Assembly: GCA_019918135.1 (NCBI GenBank)
Contig: WBZZ01004130.1
Coordinates: 124,001-188,000, forward strand
DNA length: 64,000 nucleotides
Reading direction: 5' to 3'
DNA from: Paulinella micropora
Lineage: Eukaryota > Cercozoa > Imbricatea > Euglyphida > Paulinellidae
Positions 21,084 through 31,637 of the stretch are shown here, piece by piece. Position numbers and translations under genes: made by a program. Below the pieces are notes generated by a model, which was not told the DNA's origin, ran no database searches, and was given only the letters and a program-made list of their open reading frames with translations. Each line of letters opens with the position of its first letter. The first letter of the stretch is position 1.

Positions 21084-21720
21084 CTGTCCGCCTCTGGTTT
21101 GTCTCCCCTTGCCAACATCAGCAGCCGAAAAAAAAAGGAACTACAAATCTACAAAACCAAACAAAAGAAGAAAAAAAAAGGGGGAGTGCAAGGTGGGGGG
21201 GCCGGCAGGAAGGAAAAGAACAGGAGAGAAAATTGAGAGAGAGAGTACTAGGAGAGGGGACGGGGGTGGGGGGGGGTGGGCCGGAGAATTCATGAGCTCA
21301 TTCTGTGTCACTAACTCTCTTTTTGGTGTGTGTTTTTTTTCCCAGAGCCACACACACCCCGCCCGATCCAGCCCCCGCCCGAGGGAACGCAGGGAGGAAA
21401 AAAACTTTGCAGCAGCCAAAAAAAAGGGGGGAGGAGGGGGGGGGGTGGGTTAGAGAATGGACGCGACCAGCACAATTCTGCTGCAGGCGAATGCACGGCA
21501 AATGGGCCCCCGCCACCTTCGCTAGCCCCGTGACGCACGCTCGCGACCGGCGGCCCCCGTCGTCGGTAGCCGCGTGCATCCCGTCGGACAGTACGGTCCG
21601 AGACGTGTCGGTGGGCTGTCTGAGCGGGCGCGGCTCTCTCTCTCTCTCTCACTCTTTCTCTTCTTCTCCCCCCCCCCCTTTCCCCCCTCTCCCCCCCCCT
21701 TCCCTCCACCAATTTATTCT
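21084..21720. other. Intergenic spacer with G/C tracts and CT microsatellite
   Basis: The spacer holds A-runs (21128-21136, 21171-21179), G-runs (21266-21277, 21440-21447), a CT/TC repeat near 21636-21662 and C-runs near 21667-21700. No gene is supported. Confidence 0.4.
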
Positions 21721-22428
21721 TTACTGTGGCGTTTGCACTGTGGATCCACTATCTTCGGCCTGCATGCTTTGCAACTTAATGTTGGTCAGCAGCAAGCTTT
21801 GATAACGGCGCAGCGCGTCGCCGTCTACTTCGGTAGTACCGGAAGACGGGTCAAGCCGCAATAAACCCGAATCCGCCAAGTGAAACAGCAGGGTCTGGTT
21901 AGAACGTGCGGCGTCTTTCTTGAACACCTCCGCTGGCATAGCTCTATGGCTAACAATATGTTTGCGAATACTGCTTAAGAGCCAATATTGTCCGCACTCT
22001 TCTTCCCAGCGGCGGCGGTACCATGCCTGTACGCACCGGACGACTATGACAGGGCTGCGATCGCCCCACTCATCCAGAAGATTCTGAAGATGGGCGAAAT
22101 CTAGATTATTGCTGTGCCCTTTGGGCAAAAACTCGCAAGCAAAGCAAAAGTCGGAGCTTGCCTCGGGGTGCTGGCGTGCATCGGCCTGCTCGGCTTCTCG
22201 TAGATCCGCGTACATACTAACCGGCTCACGGATAGGATCCTCTTGGCCGGGATCGGCGCCCTCGTTACCACCCGCGTCAAACGACTCGTGGGCACTAAGA
22301 CCTGGTGGGACAGAGCCTGGGGAGCGCGCTCTTGCCGTCCGGCGACGCGAATGGGCCCTCCCTCGATATTCGTCATTGTCACTGTCGGACAGTTGAAACG
22401 GCGTGAGGGCGGCGCTGGAACGCTCCAT
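21721..22428 (-). CDS. Uncharacterised acidic protein with a Cys pair
   Basis: The ATG at 22428 was chosen because everything upstream in this frame is low-complexity spacer. The product is 235 residues. The first ~80 are polar and disordered (TPFQLSDSDNDEY, an Arg-rich patch, acidic runs). The rest looks folded, with FCFACEF (possible metal-binding Cys pair), a Trp/Arg-rich helix (YRRRWEEECGQYWLL) and a final helical segment. It is intact, without frame breaks. The family is not recognised. It is convergent with nothing and divergent from the gene at 22825. Confidence 0.65.
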   Translation of the reverse strand: MERSSAALTPFQLSDSDNDEYRGRAHSRRRTARARSPGSVPPGLSAHESFDAGGNEGADPGQEDPIREPVSMYADLREAEQADARQHPEASSDFCFACEFLPKGHSNNLDFAHLQNLLDEWGDRSPVIVVRCVQAWYRRRWEEECGQYWLLSSIRKHIVSHRAMPAEVFKKDAARSNQTLLFHLADSGLLRLDPSSGTTEVDGDALRRYQSLLLTNIKLQSMQAEDSGSTVQTPQ

Positions 22429-22824
22429 GAAAGAAAGAGGATGGGCTCGTGGTTTATTAACAACAAAGAACAAACTGAAATTAGAGGCGGGTGTTGGGCT
22501 CTGAGAGAAATGATTAAAAGTGCTCCCCAAAAAAAAAGAGCTGCCCTCAAACAAGGGAACATAGTTGGGGGACGGGAGAAAAGGGAAGGGGGAGGGGGGG
22601 GGAAAAGAGGAAAAGAGGGGGAGAACAAAGTAGGGGGGGGAAGGAGAAGGGAGGGGGGGGGGGGGAAGAAAGGGGGTGATCCTTTCTCGCCTTCCTCTCT
22701 CCTCCTTTTCTCTCCCTGCGTAAGGAGAAGAAAGCGAAAACATTAGGGGCACCCCCCCCCCTTCGTTTTTTTCTATCTGTGTTGTAGGTGCTTCGTTGAA
22801 GCCGCTTTACCACCCTCCTTAAAA
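22429..22824. other. Divergent intergenic spacer
   Basis: This 396-bp spacer has long purine blocks with G-runs (22591-22601, 22636-22643, 22653-22664) and a C9 run at 22752-22760. Promoters for both flanking genes are expected here. No specific motif is proven. Confidence 0.4.
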
Positions 22825-24053
22825 ATGGCTAGTGGCGATTCCCAAATCAGACAGTTCAAACGGCCGAAAACGGCACAGAGCGTACAGAGTGGTGTGTGGG
22901 CTCAACTGCCGCCTGAGATTGTTGGAGTGTTGTTGCTTTATCTGGAGCACGAAAGCCTGTTTACCATGTTGAGGGAAGCTAAGAACGGTTTTCTGGGGCA
23001 CGCAACCGCCAGCGTCAGGTGGCCGCAATGGTTGGAGCTGAGGTGTTTGCCAGGCCCCCGCGGGCTAGAGCTGTTGAGTGCGCACAAGAGTTATCTATGC
23101 CGGGCGGTAGTGGATGGCTCCAACCCGTGGGGAGGGAATGTATGGGACTGCGCACGCTACTTGCCTTGGACCAAACGACTGACCATCCAGAATTGGAGGG
23201 ATCAAAGAATCTGGCGGACATCAGAAGGCATCTCCAAATTACAGCAGCTGGAGGAACTGGCCTTCTCTTCGTGTCAGCAGTTGTCGGAGCTGTCGCGCCT
23301 GTCTGGGTTGCGGAGGCTGCGTGCAGTACGTTTTCTGAATTGCCACCGGCTGCCTTCGTTACACTTTCTGGCACGATTACCCGCTTTGAAAACACTGGAC
23401 CTCACGAACAGTTCGAGTGATGGTGTGCTGGATCTTTTGCGTTTTGAAAACCTGCGCAAAAATCTCGAGCATTTTTGTGCGCCTAGCAGCTACCCTGCGG
23501 GGATTTCCCTGTTACGCGTACTTGGCGGACTACGTGCTTTGCGTACATTGGAAATGTCGTGCGGAGCTCAGCTGGGCGCGGAGGGCCTGCTGCGGTTGAC
23601 GAGGATTACGACGCTGGAAAGTCTAGTCCTGGACAACGCCAGTTGGCAAAGCGTGGGAGCCTTGGCTCCACTGACGGGGCTGCGCTATCTAGAGCTTCGC
23701 CAAGCTTTTTTTTGCAAGAGTTAAAAAACTTACCGCCGGGGCTGGAGGAGCTTGTTGTCACAGATTGTGTCAGCCTGGGGAGTCTACAAGGAATGAACGC
23801 ACTGGAACTGCGGCGGCTTAGCCTGTCTGGATGCCAGAGTGCGCTGAGCTTGGACAGCCTATCTGCTCTAAGCAAGCTGGAGTATCTGGAGCTGTCGGGC
23901 CGTGGTTGCTCTCTTCATGGCTTGCGTAGGCTGGCAGCTCTGCCGTCTCTTCGAGTCCTAAATCTACGAGAGGGTGATCCTTCGTCGCGCAACGAGAGCA
24001 CTGATCTGGCCCGGCTGCACGTGCAGCGCCCAGACATTAAGATTCTACTGTGA
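22825..24053 (+). pseudogene. F-box / leucine-rich repeat protein with a poly-T frameshift
   Basis: The ATG at 22825 starts a basic N-terminus (FKRPKT), then an F-box (LPPEIVGVLLLYLEHESLF) near residues 29-60 and a series of LRRs (e.g. LQQLEELAFSSCQQLSELS, LPALKTLDL, LRALRTLEMS). The frame ends just after a T8 run at 23706-23713. With nine T residues the LRRs would continue (LQELKNLPPGLEELVV) to the stop at 24051-24053, for about 410 residues in all. A single homopolymer indel therefore explains the break. The inferred role is substrate recognition for a host SCF ubiquitin ligase. Confidence 0.75.
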
Positions 24054-24420
24054 CGTGTCTCTTTGCCCCCCCCCCCCCTCTCTTCTCTACTCTCCTTGTT
24101 TCCCCTCCCCCCCCTCCCCCCCCCTTCCGCCCCCCGCATCAGTGTGCAGCTAAGGAGCGGGGGGGCCGTGTGAAAGAGGGAAGAGGGAGGGGAGGAAGTT
24201 TGTGGCGTGTGGAGGAGTAAGAGAGAGAGAGAGAGGGAGAGAAGGTTACCAAAGGATTTAGTGTGCATATGAAGGGGAGGATAATTCCGTCAATGTTCAG
24301 GAAGAGCAAGGTGGTACGTCGGGAGCAGGATGCCAAGGAATTGGCCGTAAGTTCAGATTTTCTAAACGGAAGCGGGAACAGCCTCGCGGTAGTGAACCGC
24401 GAGGCCGAGGATGTCAGATA
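24054..24420. other. Spacer with pyrimidine tract and possible upstream leader
   Basis: C-runs occur at 24067-24077 and 24107-24123, and a GA repeat at 24220-24242. An ATG at 24270 opens a 49-codon frame (MKGRIIPSMFRKSKVV start) that ends with TAA just before the ATG at 24421. It could be the N-terminus of the next gene across a frame change, or a short separate frame. Confidence 0.4.
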
Positions 24421-25322
24421 ATGACTCTGGAACAGTGCTTGTTGTTGATGAACGGCCCTGCGTCTTTTCGTGCGTGCCTGCGCAGCGCGGTAGCTTCTTA
24501 TTTGGAATGGATATGCGAAGCTCGTGGCCTGAAAGGCTTGGATCTGCTGCTGACGGCCCAGCTGAGCAGTGCCTTTCTTCAAGGACACTGGGACTTTAAC
24601 GAATGCCGTGCCAGGCTCTGCCAGGTGTTGGCCGGGGATGACCCCGGCACGTCGTTGCACGTGCCGCTGGAGTGGGTATCAGGCAGCGTGGTGGCTACTG
24701 GCTGGCGTGAGGATCCCGACCCTGGACGGGCTCTTTTGGCCTGGATCTCGGATTTGAAAAGACAGAGCTGTCGTGCTATATAAGCTCCTCGCGCTGGGGG
24801 GTAGAAGAGGTGTGGTGGTTTGTGCTTCGCTGGCACTTGCAGAACTCTGTCGTGCGCGTGTACGGGGGCAGCCACAAGACGCACCCGCACGTAAACTACT
24901 TTTTGGAGTACAAGGACAGATTGCAGGACTTACTAGCGGAGGGCCCGTTTTCGGCCGACCAGTGGGGGGAAGAATTGGACAAGTTTGTGATCGCGCACCC
25001 TTGCTTGGCACACAAGCATTGTTACGGAGACCAGGCCGGGGGGGCTCTCGAGCTGCAACAATTGGCACAGTTGTTGCAAAAGGCCGCCGCTAATAACCCG
25101 GGGTATGGCCCTGGACTGCTAGCCCATCTCTTTGTATACCTGTTTCTGCCGCTGCTAGCGCAGCACTACTTGGGGCAGGATTCAGGAAAGACGATGCTGC
25201 GGCGCTTGGCACAGCTAGACTTAAACGCGCCCGCTCAGGGTGCTACAAACAGCCAAGCGCGCGTGTCGCAGCTTTTCTTGTACGCATTGATACTGAAGAG
25301 CGCTGACCAAGGAACACTATAA
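24421..25322 (+). pseudogene. Uncharacterised protein with one frame change
   Basis: The frame from the ATG at 24421 (MTLEQCLLLMNGPASFRACL) reads well to about 24745. Coding-like sequence then continues in another frame (LDLGFEKTELSCYISSSRWG, VWWFVLRWHLQN) to a stop at 25322. The joined product would be about 300 residues and helical, with hydrophobic stretches in the last third (LLAHLFVYLFLPLLAQHY). The family is unrecognised. The shift lies near CTCTTTTGGCC, not at a long homopolymer. Confidence 0.5.
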
Positions 25323-25717
25323 TTATATGAGCTTATTGGTCAAGCAACGACACAGTGGCAAACGGTACTGAGGCCCGGTGGCAGATGGGAACGTGGTTTA
25401 ATTAGGTCTACCCTTCCATAGCCGTCGTCTTTAAAAAAAAAAAATCTTAAAAACAGAGTGCAGGATGAACGAGTCCTTGAAATAATAGTTTTATTATTAT
25501 TATTATTATTAATATTATTAATTAGGGAGTACATAGGCCATCGGTCCTTTCCATGGGCTGATTGGTATAAAGCTCCTAGAGTAATGTTCTATGCAGTCAC
25601 TTCCTTTATTCCACCGATTGGTGTGGAGACTTTCCTTATGGAATGGAGGACTGGATGCACATGGCCTTTTGGCTCAGCAATTGGCAGGAGATACACTATT
25701 ATTATTAATATTATTCA
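25323..25717. other. Convergent AT-rich spacer with ATT microsatellites
   Basis: ATT/TTA repeats occur at 25490-25522 and 25699-25717, flanking about 180 bases of less repetitive sequence. That core is open in plus-strand frames, with a short coding-like stretch at 25591-25690, but no start or family supports a gene. Confidence 0.35.
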
Positions 25718-26999
25718 TTACAAGCAGATCGGCTTGGGACAGGGCTTGGCGCCAGCGGCTGCGAGAGCAGAGGCAAGGTCGCCGAGCCCAGAAAGTTCCA
25801 GCATTCCCGCAGCAGTTCTAAAGCACTTTGGTCGCTGTATGACTCTATCAGGAGCACCCAGGCAGAGGCATCTGCCCCCGCGCTGCGGGGTTTTAATCGG
25901 GATGTTGGGATTCTCAAGAGTGCATTGCAAGCAGGCAGTACACTCCCAGGGTCTGGCCACTACTAGCTCTCCCGAATCCTCTACGTCAAATACGCAGGCT
26001 TGACAGACAGACCATGTGCGCCACGCCGAGCCGGCCGGCGGTTGTGCAGCCGACTTGATGATGCTGACCTCGGGCAGATACCTGGGCGTAATTAATCCTT
26101 TTTTAAAGAGCCCATTCATGGCGGCGCAGCCCTTGGTGACCCAGGCTCTCAGGTGTAGGCTTTCGCCGGGAAGCAAGTATGTCAAGACGGTTTCGCCCAT
26201 CCCGGGAAATAACGGGGGGCTGCCGCTGCCCTGCCCCCAGTCCTCTCCATCCGCCAACACGCGCAACTGGCTAAGCCTGACGGGCTCAGCCCCTAACTCC
26301 GAGTTCTAGTAGCAGCTCGATCTCTTGGTCCGAGAACATGTCCACGCTCCCGTGGCCTAGCGCCTCCTCCTCACCATCGCCTCCCTCCTTGCCCTCTACC
26401 ATGCTAGTTTGCAGCTCGTTCTCTTGCAGCCCCAAGCTTTTCAGCAGCCGCTTTAGCGCCCTCGGATCCTGTTGGCGGAGTCGTGCCAGGGCTTTGCCCT
26501 CCTCTTGGGCCAGGCTGGCCCTGGCCAGCCTGCATGTTTTTCTCTGTCTGCTCCTGAGAAACTCGCGCAGCCTGGGTAGGTCCGGCGCGGGCGAGCGCGT
26601 GGCTCGGCTGTTATGGTACTGTAATTCAAACCGGACAGAGTTGTCTGCTTCTAGCATACTAGGGAAAGCCTCGTTCAGCGGGATCGTCTCTAGCTTGTCT
26701 AGCTTGGCGCGCGGCCACGACAGCGATACCTGGGATAGTCGCTGTTGCAATTATAAGTTACCTAGTTGATTTAGAGGCTTGGAAAGCACCTGCACGTGCG
26801 AGATCTTGAGCGACGGGCAAAGGTCCAGGGACTGCATCAGGGCCTGAGGCAGTAGCGGACTCTGCACCCCTTCTAGCACAAACGCGGCTGCCTGCGGCAG
26901 GTCTGCCAGTGAGCTCAGCTCAACCGGTCGCAAGGTGGCTTGTGCCAGGGCTCTAGTAATTTCCGCACGTTTGTAGCGATCCCATGCCTTACCCAACAT
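25718..26999 (-). pseudogene. Uncharacterised Cys-rich protein with in-frame TAA and a frame change
   Basis: The ATG at 26999 opens MLGKAWDRYKRAEITRAL. An in-frame TAA at 26753-26751 is followed in the same frame by clearly coding sequence (LQQRLSQVSLSWPRAKL). Near 26290 the signal moves to a third stretch (SELGAEPVRLSQLRVLADGE) ending at 25718. The total is about 425 residues. The last part has two Cys pairs (VCQACVF and CTACLQC), a possible zinc site such as occurs in viral transcription factors, but I cannot name the family. The two breaks suggest a decayed gene. Confidence 0.55.
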
Positions 27000-27435
27000 G
27001 GCCCCCGCCTGCCTTCCTTTTGTGTTGCCGCGTACTACCGGCTAAGTGATAATAAACAATAAAAAAAAAGACAAATAGAATAAAGAATAAATTTTGGACC
27101 TAAATTGGTGTGTGTTGCTCCTCTCTCTCGCACCGCCCCCCCCCCCTCTCCCCCTCTCTTCCCCCCCCCCCTCCCTCTCACCCTCTCCCCCCCGCCCCTC
27201 TTTCATCCTTCTCTTCCTGTGCGCGTCCCCTCCTCCCCCCTCCCCTCCTCCCTTCTTCCTGCGTTGCTTTGGTTTCAGCCTCGACGCAAAAGCTTTCTCT
27301 GGTCTAAGAAAGTGTAGGCGATGCCGTCTCGTACTTCCAGCCTCCAGCTCAGGGTTTCCGTACCAAGGCAAGGCTCCACCAGCGCCCCCACAAACCCAGT
27401 TCACGGCTGTGCCGGGATTTGTCTCATGTTCCGTG
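27000..27435. other. Pyrimidine-rich spacer before the Polinton
   Basis: C-rich and CT-rich tracts fill 27117-27260 (C-runs at 27137-27145 and 27162-27172). The last 35 bases before the target duplication are the original 3' end and flank of the gene now at 47403-48110. In the uninterrupted arrangement they supply its last codons and stop. Confidence 0.5.
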
Positions 27436-27441
27436 GCAGGT
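27436..27441. repeat. Left 6-bp target-site duplication of Polinton (GCAGGT)
   Basis: GCAGGT precedes the element and recurs at 47408-47413 directly after it. Six bp is the usual Polinton duplication length. Confidence 0.9.
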
Positions 27442-27606
27442 AGTAGATGATAACCCAAAAGGTGTCAAGAATTTTCGGTAAAACCTCAAATTCTAGCCAC
27501 CTTTTTGGTTGTTGTAGCAGTTACAGCGAAATAAGCACACAGCAACAAAATAAATACAAAGAAGCAAAAACAACAAAATAGCCTTATACAGCACACTACA
27601 AGAAAA
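27442..27606 (+). repeat. Left terminal inverted repeat
   Basis: The first 16 bases match the right end exactly. About 100 divergent bases follow, then about 60 nearly identical bases (27547-27606) matching 47257-47317 inverted. The middle has diverged far more than the ends. Confidence 0.85.
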
Positions 27607-27651
27607 CTTGTATATATAATAGTAAAAGAAAAAATTTTCATTATATTATAG

Positions 27652-27906
27652 ATGGACAACAAACAACAAATTAGAAAGCAGAAGAGAAATGAATACTTAA
27701 AAGAAAGAAGGAAAAATAAATATACGTGTGTATGTGGTAAAACTATAAAAATATATAGCAAATACACACACGAGAAAAGCCAATCACATAGAGATTTCTT
27801 TGCGGAGAAAGAAGAAATTATGTTAGGAGGACATAAATTTACTCGTATAACATACAGAAACGATGACATAGAAAGATATTACGAAAATAAAAAAACAAAT
27901 AATTAA
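27652..27906 (+). CDS. Small zinc-finger protein
   Basis: This basic 84-residue protein has a C-x-C ... H-x5-H finger (CVCGKTIKIY ... HEKSQSH) near residues 26-45. The same kind of finger (CVCGVEVSRGYLSKHKRNKKH) ends the GIY-YIG protein at the other end of the element, so both terminal genes share it. DNA or RNA binding is inferred. The start follows an AT-rich leader. Confidence 0.7.
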   Translation: MDNKQQIRKQKRNEYLKERRKNKYTCVCGKTIKIYSKYTHEKSQSHRDFFAEKEEIMLGGHKFTRITYRNDDIERYYENKKTNN

Positions 27907-28005
27907 TTTTATTTTAAACAAATATTATTTATATGTATATACAAAGATTTTGAAAATCTTTGAGCAAAGGGTTTTTGTGAAACTTTTTATAAAAGTTTCA
28001 ATAAT

Positions 28006-28284
28006 ATGACAACGACCAGAGTTGTGGGTGTTTCATTTGATGGGAGACAAGATAATATTTCTTATCTCCAAAAAAATAGTGAAAAAGTTTTTATTCAACA
28101 CGAGCCAGAAAACAAATTTGATAAAAATGCGATAAAGGTTGAAACAGAGAGCGGAAAGCAACTCGGATATATCAGCAAGCACTTAGCAGAAACTCTAAAG
28201 ATTAAAGGAAGGAAACAAGTATATTATTCAATCTATGGAGGAGGGGCAGGAAAACATTATGGAATTGAAATTACTATCCCTTGA
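28006..28284 (+). CDS. HIRAN-domain protein
   Basis: The 92-residue protein is essentially a single HIRAN domain: VVGVSFDGRQ at the start, EPENKFDKNAIKVE in the middle (residues 37-50), then LGYISKHLAE. HIRAN domains bind single-stranded 3' DNA ends and stalled forks in HLTF/Rad5 helicases and occur alone in some viruses and phages. It lies between the zinc-finger gene and polB, so a role in element replication or end recognition is inferred. No helicase is attached. Confidence 0.85.
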   Translation: MTTTRVVGVSFDGRQDNISYLQKNSEKVFIQHEPENKFDKNAIKVETESGKQLGYISKHLAETLKIKGRKQVYYSIYGGGAGKHYGIEITIP

Positions 28285-28333
28285 TAATTAATTTTATATA
28301 TTAAAGATTATTTTTTTTATTATATATACAAAG

Positions 28334-28555
28334 ATGGGCAGAAAACCGATATATAAAACACCAGAAGAGAAGAAGGAAGCCTTACGGAGAAAGGCGAGGG
28401 AATTTATACAAAAAGATCCAGAAAGACATAGACAGAAGTCAATGGAGTATTACAACCAAAATAAAACATTGATAGCAGAACGGAGAAAGAAAAAAAGAGA
28501 TGAAGTAAAGCAAGCATTACTTAAGTTGAAAAGAATGGAGGAGGCAATGAAATGA
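28334..28555 (+). CDS. Small basic protein
   Basis: This 73-residue, Lys/Arg-rich helical protein (GRKPIYKTPEEKKEALRRKA, then MEYYNQNK) has a YY-x2-N pattern like the repeats in the GIY-YIG protein at 46350-47057. Nucleic-acid binding is likely. It is preceded by a TATATATACAAAG leader and lies immediately upstream of polB. Confidence 0.6.
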   Translation: MGRKPIYKTPEEKKEALRRKAREFIQKDPERHRQKSMEYYNQNKTLIAERRKKKRDEVKQALLKLKRMEEAMK

Positions 28556-28651
28556 ATTTCCATTTAAATATAAGATATTATTATATATAAATATAACAGA
28601 TAATTTATTATTATTTTTTATAATTTTTATATCTGTATTAATATAAAAAGT

Positions 28652-31576
28652 ATGCCACCACCTTTACCACCCAGACCAACGAAGGAAAATGTAGAACTAG
28701 CAAAGGTAAGGGCGAACTTAAGGGAAACTAAGACACAGGAAGCGAAGAAGCGCGAGGTAAAACTAGTAGAACTAAGACCGATAAAAAACAGAGGTATAAA
28801 TGGATATACATACCCTTCAAAAGACCTTGACATTAACTTCTATGATATGGATACGATTGAAATATTAATCATGAGAGCAGTTAAGGATGCTAAAAATAGA
28901 GGTCTGACAAACGAAGCAAGCCTTCATGTCAAGTTTGGGTATATAACAGATGCCGATGATAGTAAGTTTTACAAGTGGAAAACTTTTAACTCAGTTAAGT
29001 TAAAAGACATTGATGAGTTGTTTCGTGATATATATCTATACAACGAACAAAATCTTGAAGCCAGTGCGAATGGATATGAAAGAATTATTCAACATATAAC
29101 TATTCAAATCATTCAAGAAGACGGAGGCGGTTGTAATTCTTCAGGTAAAGACTTGAAAAATAAAACGGTGGAAGGAATACATATTAATCCAAGGAGTAAG
29201 GATAATAATTGTTTCTTCTATGTTGTTAAGGATATATTAAATCTACCTTTGAAAGGTAAATCAAAACTCAATAAAAAAGTATGTAATGATATTAGACAGG
29301 AATTCAAACTTGAACATAATTCATATATACCACTTTCAATAGGATATGAAATCTTAAAAAAATATTGTATTGATGGTAAGTATTTTGAATTGACTGATGC
29401 AACAAGCAAACAGACATTCAAAAATTTTGAAGACCCTTTAATAACCACAGATGTGCTTTGTTATCTACTCAAAGGACATTACATAAGTTTCATAAAAAGA
29501 AACAAAAATAAGTGTCCAGATTGTTATAAAGAGTATTATAATAATCATAAATGTAATAATAAAAGAATTTCATATGTAAGAGCGAAACTCAGAAAGAAAG
29601 AAAATCAAGTGAGGTCTTTATTAACTACTTTTGAAGAGGCTAAGTATAATAATCAAGATGAAGTATTTCATTATGACTTAGAGACTTTTACAAATGAATA
29701 CGAATTACACACACCATACATAGCAGGCTATACCATTTCAGATATCGGCTTTAAATATGTAGCAGGTGATGAATGTATTCCTAAATTACTTGATATAATT
29801 TTCAAATATGCGGAGGAGTTAGCAGAAAGAAAACCGAAAGCGAAATTATATGTTAATGCTTTTAACGGAAGTAAGTTTGACCATTACTCATTACAGAAAG
29901 AATTTATCAAAAGAAGAATAAAAAATTCAACTCTTATGAACAATGGTGCTATTATTTCATTAGAATACAAAAATATAAAATTCTGGGATTTATGTAAGCA
30001 CACTGAGGGAAGTCTAAAAAAGAACCTTGAAACTCTTGGATGTAATGTGTTAAAAGGCGACTTCGACCATGACAAGGCGAAACGATGGGAAGAGATGGAT
30101 GATGAAACGAAAAAGGAATGTCTAACATACTTAGAAAAAGATGTTATGGGGCTAAAGGAACTACACGACAAACTAAACAATCAAATATATGAAGAACATA
30201 AAATTAACTTAACTGCTTATATATCTACTTCGTCTCTAACTTGGAATTTATGGAAAAAGAAGATAGATGGTAAATATGTTATTCAACTACCGAATTTAAA
30301 ACAAGAAAAAGATTTTAGAAGGGCGGTATATGGTGCTAGAACTTATCCAAGCAAAAGACGATTTATTTCGGAGCAATATCAAAAATATATGAATGGAGAA
30401 ATCGGCTTTGATGAGGTTGTAGATTATCTTATTGATGCTGATGTAGTAAGTCTTTATCCAACGGCGATGCTTGAACTATTTATGACTGGTGAAATAAAGG
30501 AATGTGTAGGAGAAATGAAAGGCAAACTCGGGATATATAATGTTGATTACATATCTCCAAAAAATCTATTACACCCGCGGGTTCCATACAGAGATAGTAA
30601 GGGGTGTTTAAAGTGGGAGTTAAGAGATATGAAAGACCAATGGCTAACTTCAATAGATATTGAAGATATGATTGAACTTGGCTACCAAGTCAAAATCATT
30701 CGTGGATATTACACTGAAGAAGCCGAACCTGTATTTAAAGAATATATTTCTGACTTATTCAAGAAAAAACAAAATTCAAAGAAAGGCACACCGCAGTATT
30801 TATTAGCAAAGTTATTTATGAATGCTTTATACGGAAAGACAATTCAAAGACCGATAAACTCTGTAAGTAAATACATATCAAAAAATCACGAGTATTGGAA
30901 ATTCTGGGCTAAACACGTGATAACCGATATTGAAAAGTTTGAAGAGGCTGATGGTGAATTATGGTTAATAAGTGGTATTCCAAGAGATGAGCAAGAAAAA
31001 GAAGAAAAAATTACAAAACCAACTCATTACGGAGCATTTATCCTAGCATACAGCAGACGAATTATGTATAAGTATATGACAGAAGCCAACCCAGACAACG
31101 AACCCGACAGAGATTATTATTACACGGATACAGACAGCATTCAAAGCCATGTAAGAAACATTGAACGGATTAAAAGATTTAGAGATAAATCAATCGGCGG
31201 AATGGATGACGACCTTGGAACAGATTGTAAAATAATAAGGGGAATATGGGTAGCACCAAAATTGTATATGTTGGAGTATGTAAAGAAAGGAGAAGAAAAA
31301 GGTAAAACTCATTTCCACTTTAGAGGAAAAGGTTTAGATTTGAAAAAGTTAAATCCAACCGCTTATGAATTAATGGATAAGGGTGAAAGTTTAACTAATA
31401 CCAGAGACTTTATAATGAAGAAAATACATACTACCAGAAACAGCAAACAACAACATATTGAACACTTTAGCATACAACACCAAAAGAATGTTGTAAAAGT
31501 AGTTAATAAAACAAGATGGTGCGGACGGGAGTTTATCAACGAAAATGATAGTATCCCTTACGGCTTTGATATCTGA
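28652..31576 (+). CDS. polB: Protein-primed family B DNA polymerase, with OTU-like N-terminal region
   Basis: A 974-residue replicative polymerase of the Polinton/virophage type. Exonuclease motifs are present (DLE at 342-344, FNGSKFDHYS with D410, YLEKD with D497). The polymerase motifs are DADVVSLYP (595), KLFMNALYG (720) and YTDTDS (824-829), followed by KLY. All catalytic Asp residues are present, so it should be active. An N-terminal stretch has DNNCFF (Cys ~187) and GHY (His ~276), the Cys/His arrangement of OTU-type deubiquitinases, then a Cys/His cluster (CPDCYKEYYNNHKC). The OTU reading is inference. It is the largest gene of the left arm. Confidence 0.92.
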   Translation: MPPPLPPRPTKENVELAKVRANLRETKTQEAKKREVKLVELRPIKNRGINGYTYPSKDLDINFYDMDTIEILIMRAVKDAKNRGLTNEASLHVKFGYITDADDSKFYKWKTFNSVKLKDIDELFRDIYLYNEQNLEASANGYERIIQHITIQIIQEDGGGCNSSGKDLKNKTVEGIHINPRSKDNNCFFYVVKDILNLPLKGKSKLNKKVCNDIRQEFKLEHNSYIPLSIGYEILKKYCIDGKYFELTDATSKQTFKNFEDPLITTDVLCYLLKGHYISFIKRNKNKCPDCYKEYYNNHKCNNKRISYVRAKLRKKENQVRSLLTTFEEAKYNNQDEVFHYDLETFTNEYELHTPYIAGYTISDIGFKYVAGDECIPKLLDIIFKYAEELAERKPKAKLYVNAFNGSKFDHYSLQKEFIKRRIKNSTLMNNGAIISLEYKNIKFWDLCKHTEGSLKKNLETLGCNVLKGDFDHDKAKRWEEMDDETKKECLTYLEKDVMGLKELHDKLNNQIYEEHKINLTAYISTSSLTWNLWKKKIDGKYVIQLPNLKQEKDFRRAVYGARTYPSKRRFISEQYQKYMNGEIGFDEVVDYLIDADVVSLYPTAMLELFMTGEIKECVGEMKGKLGIYNVDYISPKNLLHPRVPYRDSKGCLKWELRDMKDQWLTSIDIEDMIELGYQVKIIRGYYTEEAEPVFKEYISDLFKKKQNSKKGTPQYLLAKLFMNALYGKTIQRPINSVSKYISKNHEYWKFWAKHVITDIEKFEEADGELWLISGIPRDEQEKEEKITKPTHYGAFILAYSRRIMYKYMTEANPDNEPDRDYYYTDTDSIQSHVRNIERIKRFRDKSIGGMDDDLGTDCKIIRGIWVAPKLYMLEYVKKGEEKGKTHFHFRGKGLDLKKLNPTAYELMDKGESLTNTRDFIMKKIHTTRNSKQQHIEHFSIQHQKNVVKVVNKTRWCGREFINENDSIPYGFDI

Positions 31577-31637
31577 GAACAAAATATCAATTAATTAATT
31601 TTTTTCCATAAAATTTTTTACCAGTCTATATAGACCA

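Noticed and set aside
22243..22746. Gly/Lys/Arg-rich plus-strand frame
   Set aside because: Translation of purine homopolymer tracts; overlaps the real minus-strand gene.
26734..26754. Possible 20-base intron (GTAACT ... AACAG) explaining the TAA at 26751
   Set aside because: Its length is not a multiple of three, and removing it loses the clearly coding downstream frame.
27042..27458. 138-codon minus-strand frame left of the Polinton
   Set aside because: It begins inside the terminal repeat and runs through a pyrimidine tract; it exists only because of the insertion.
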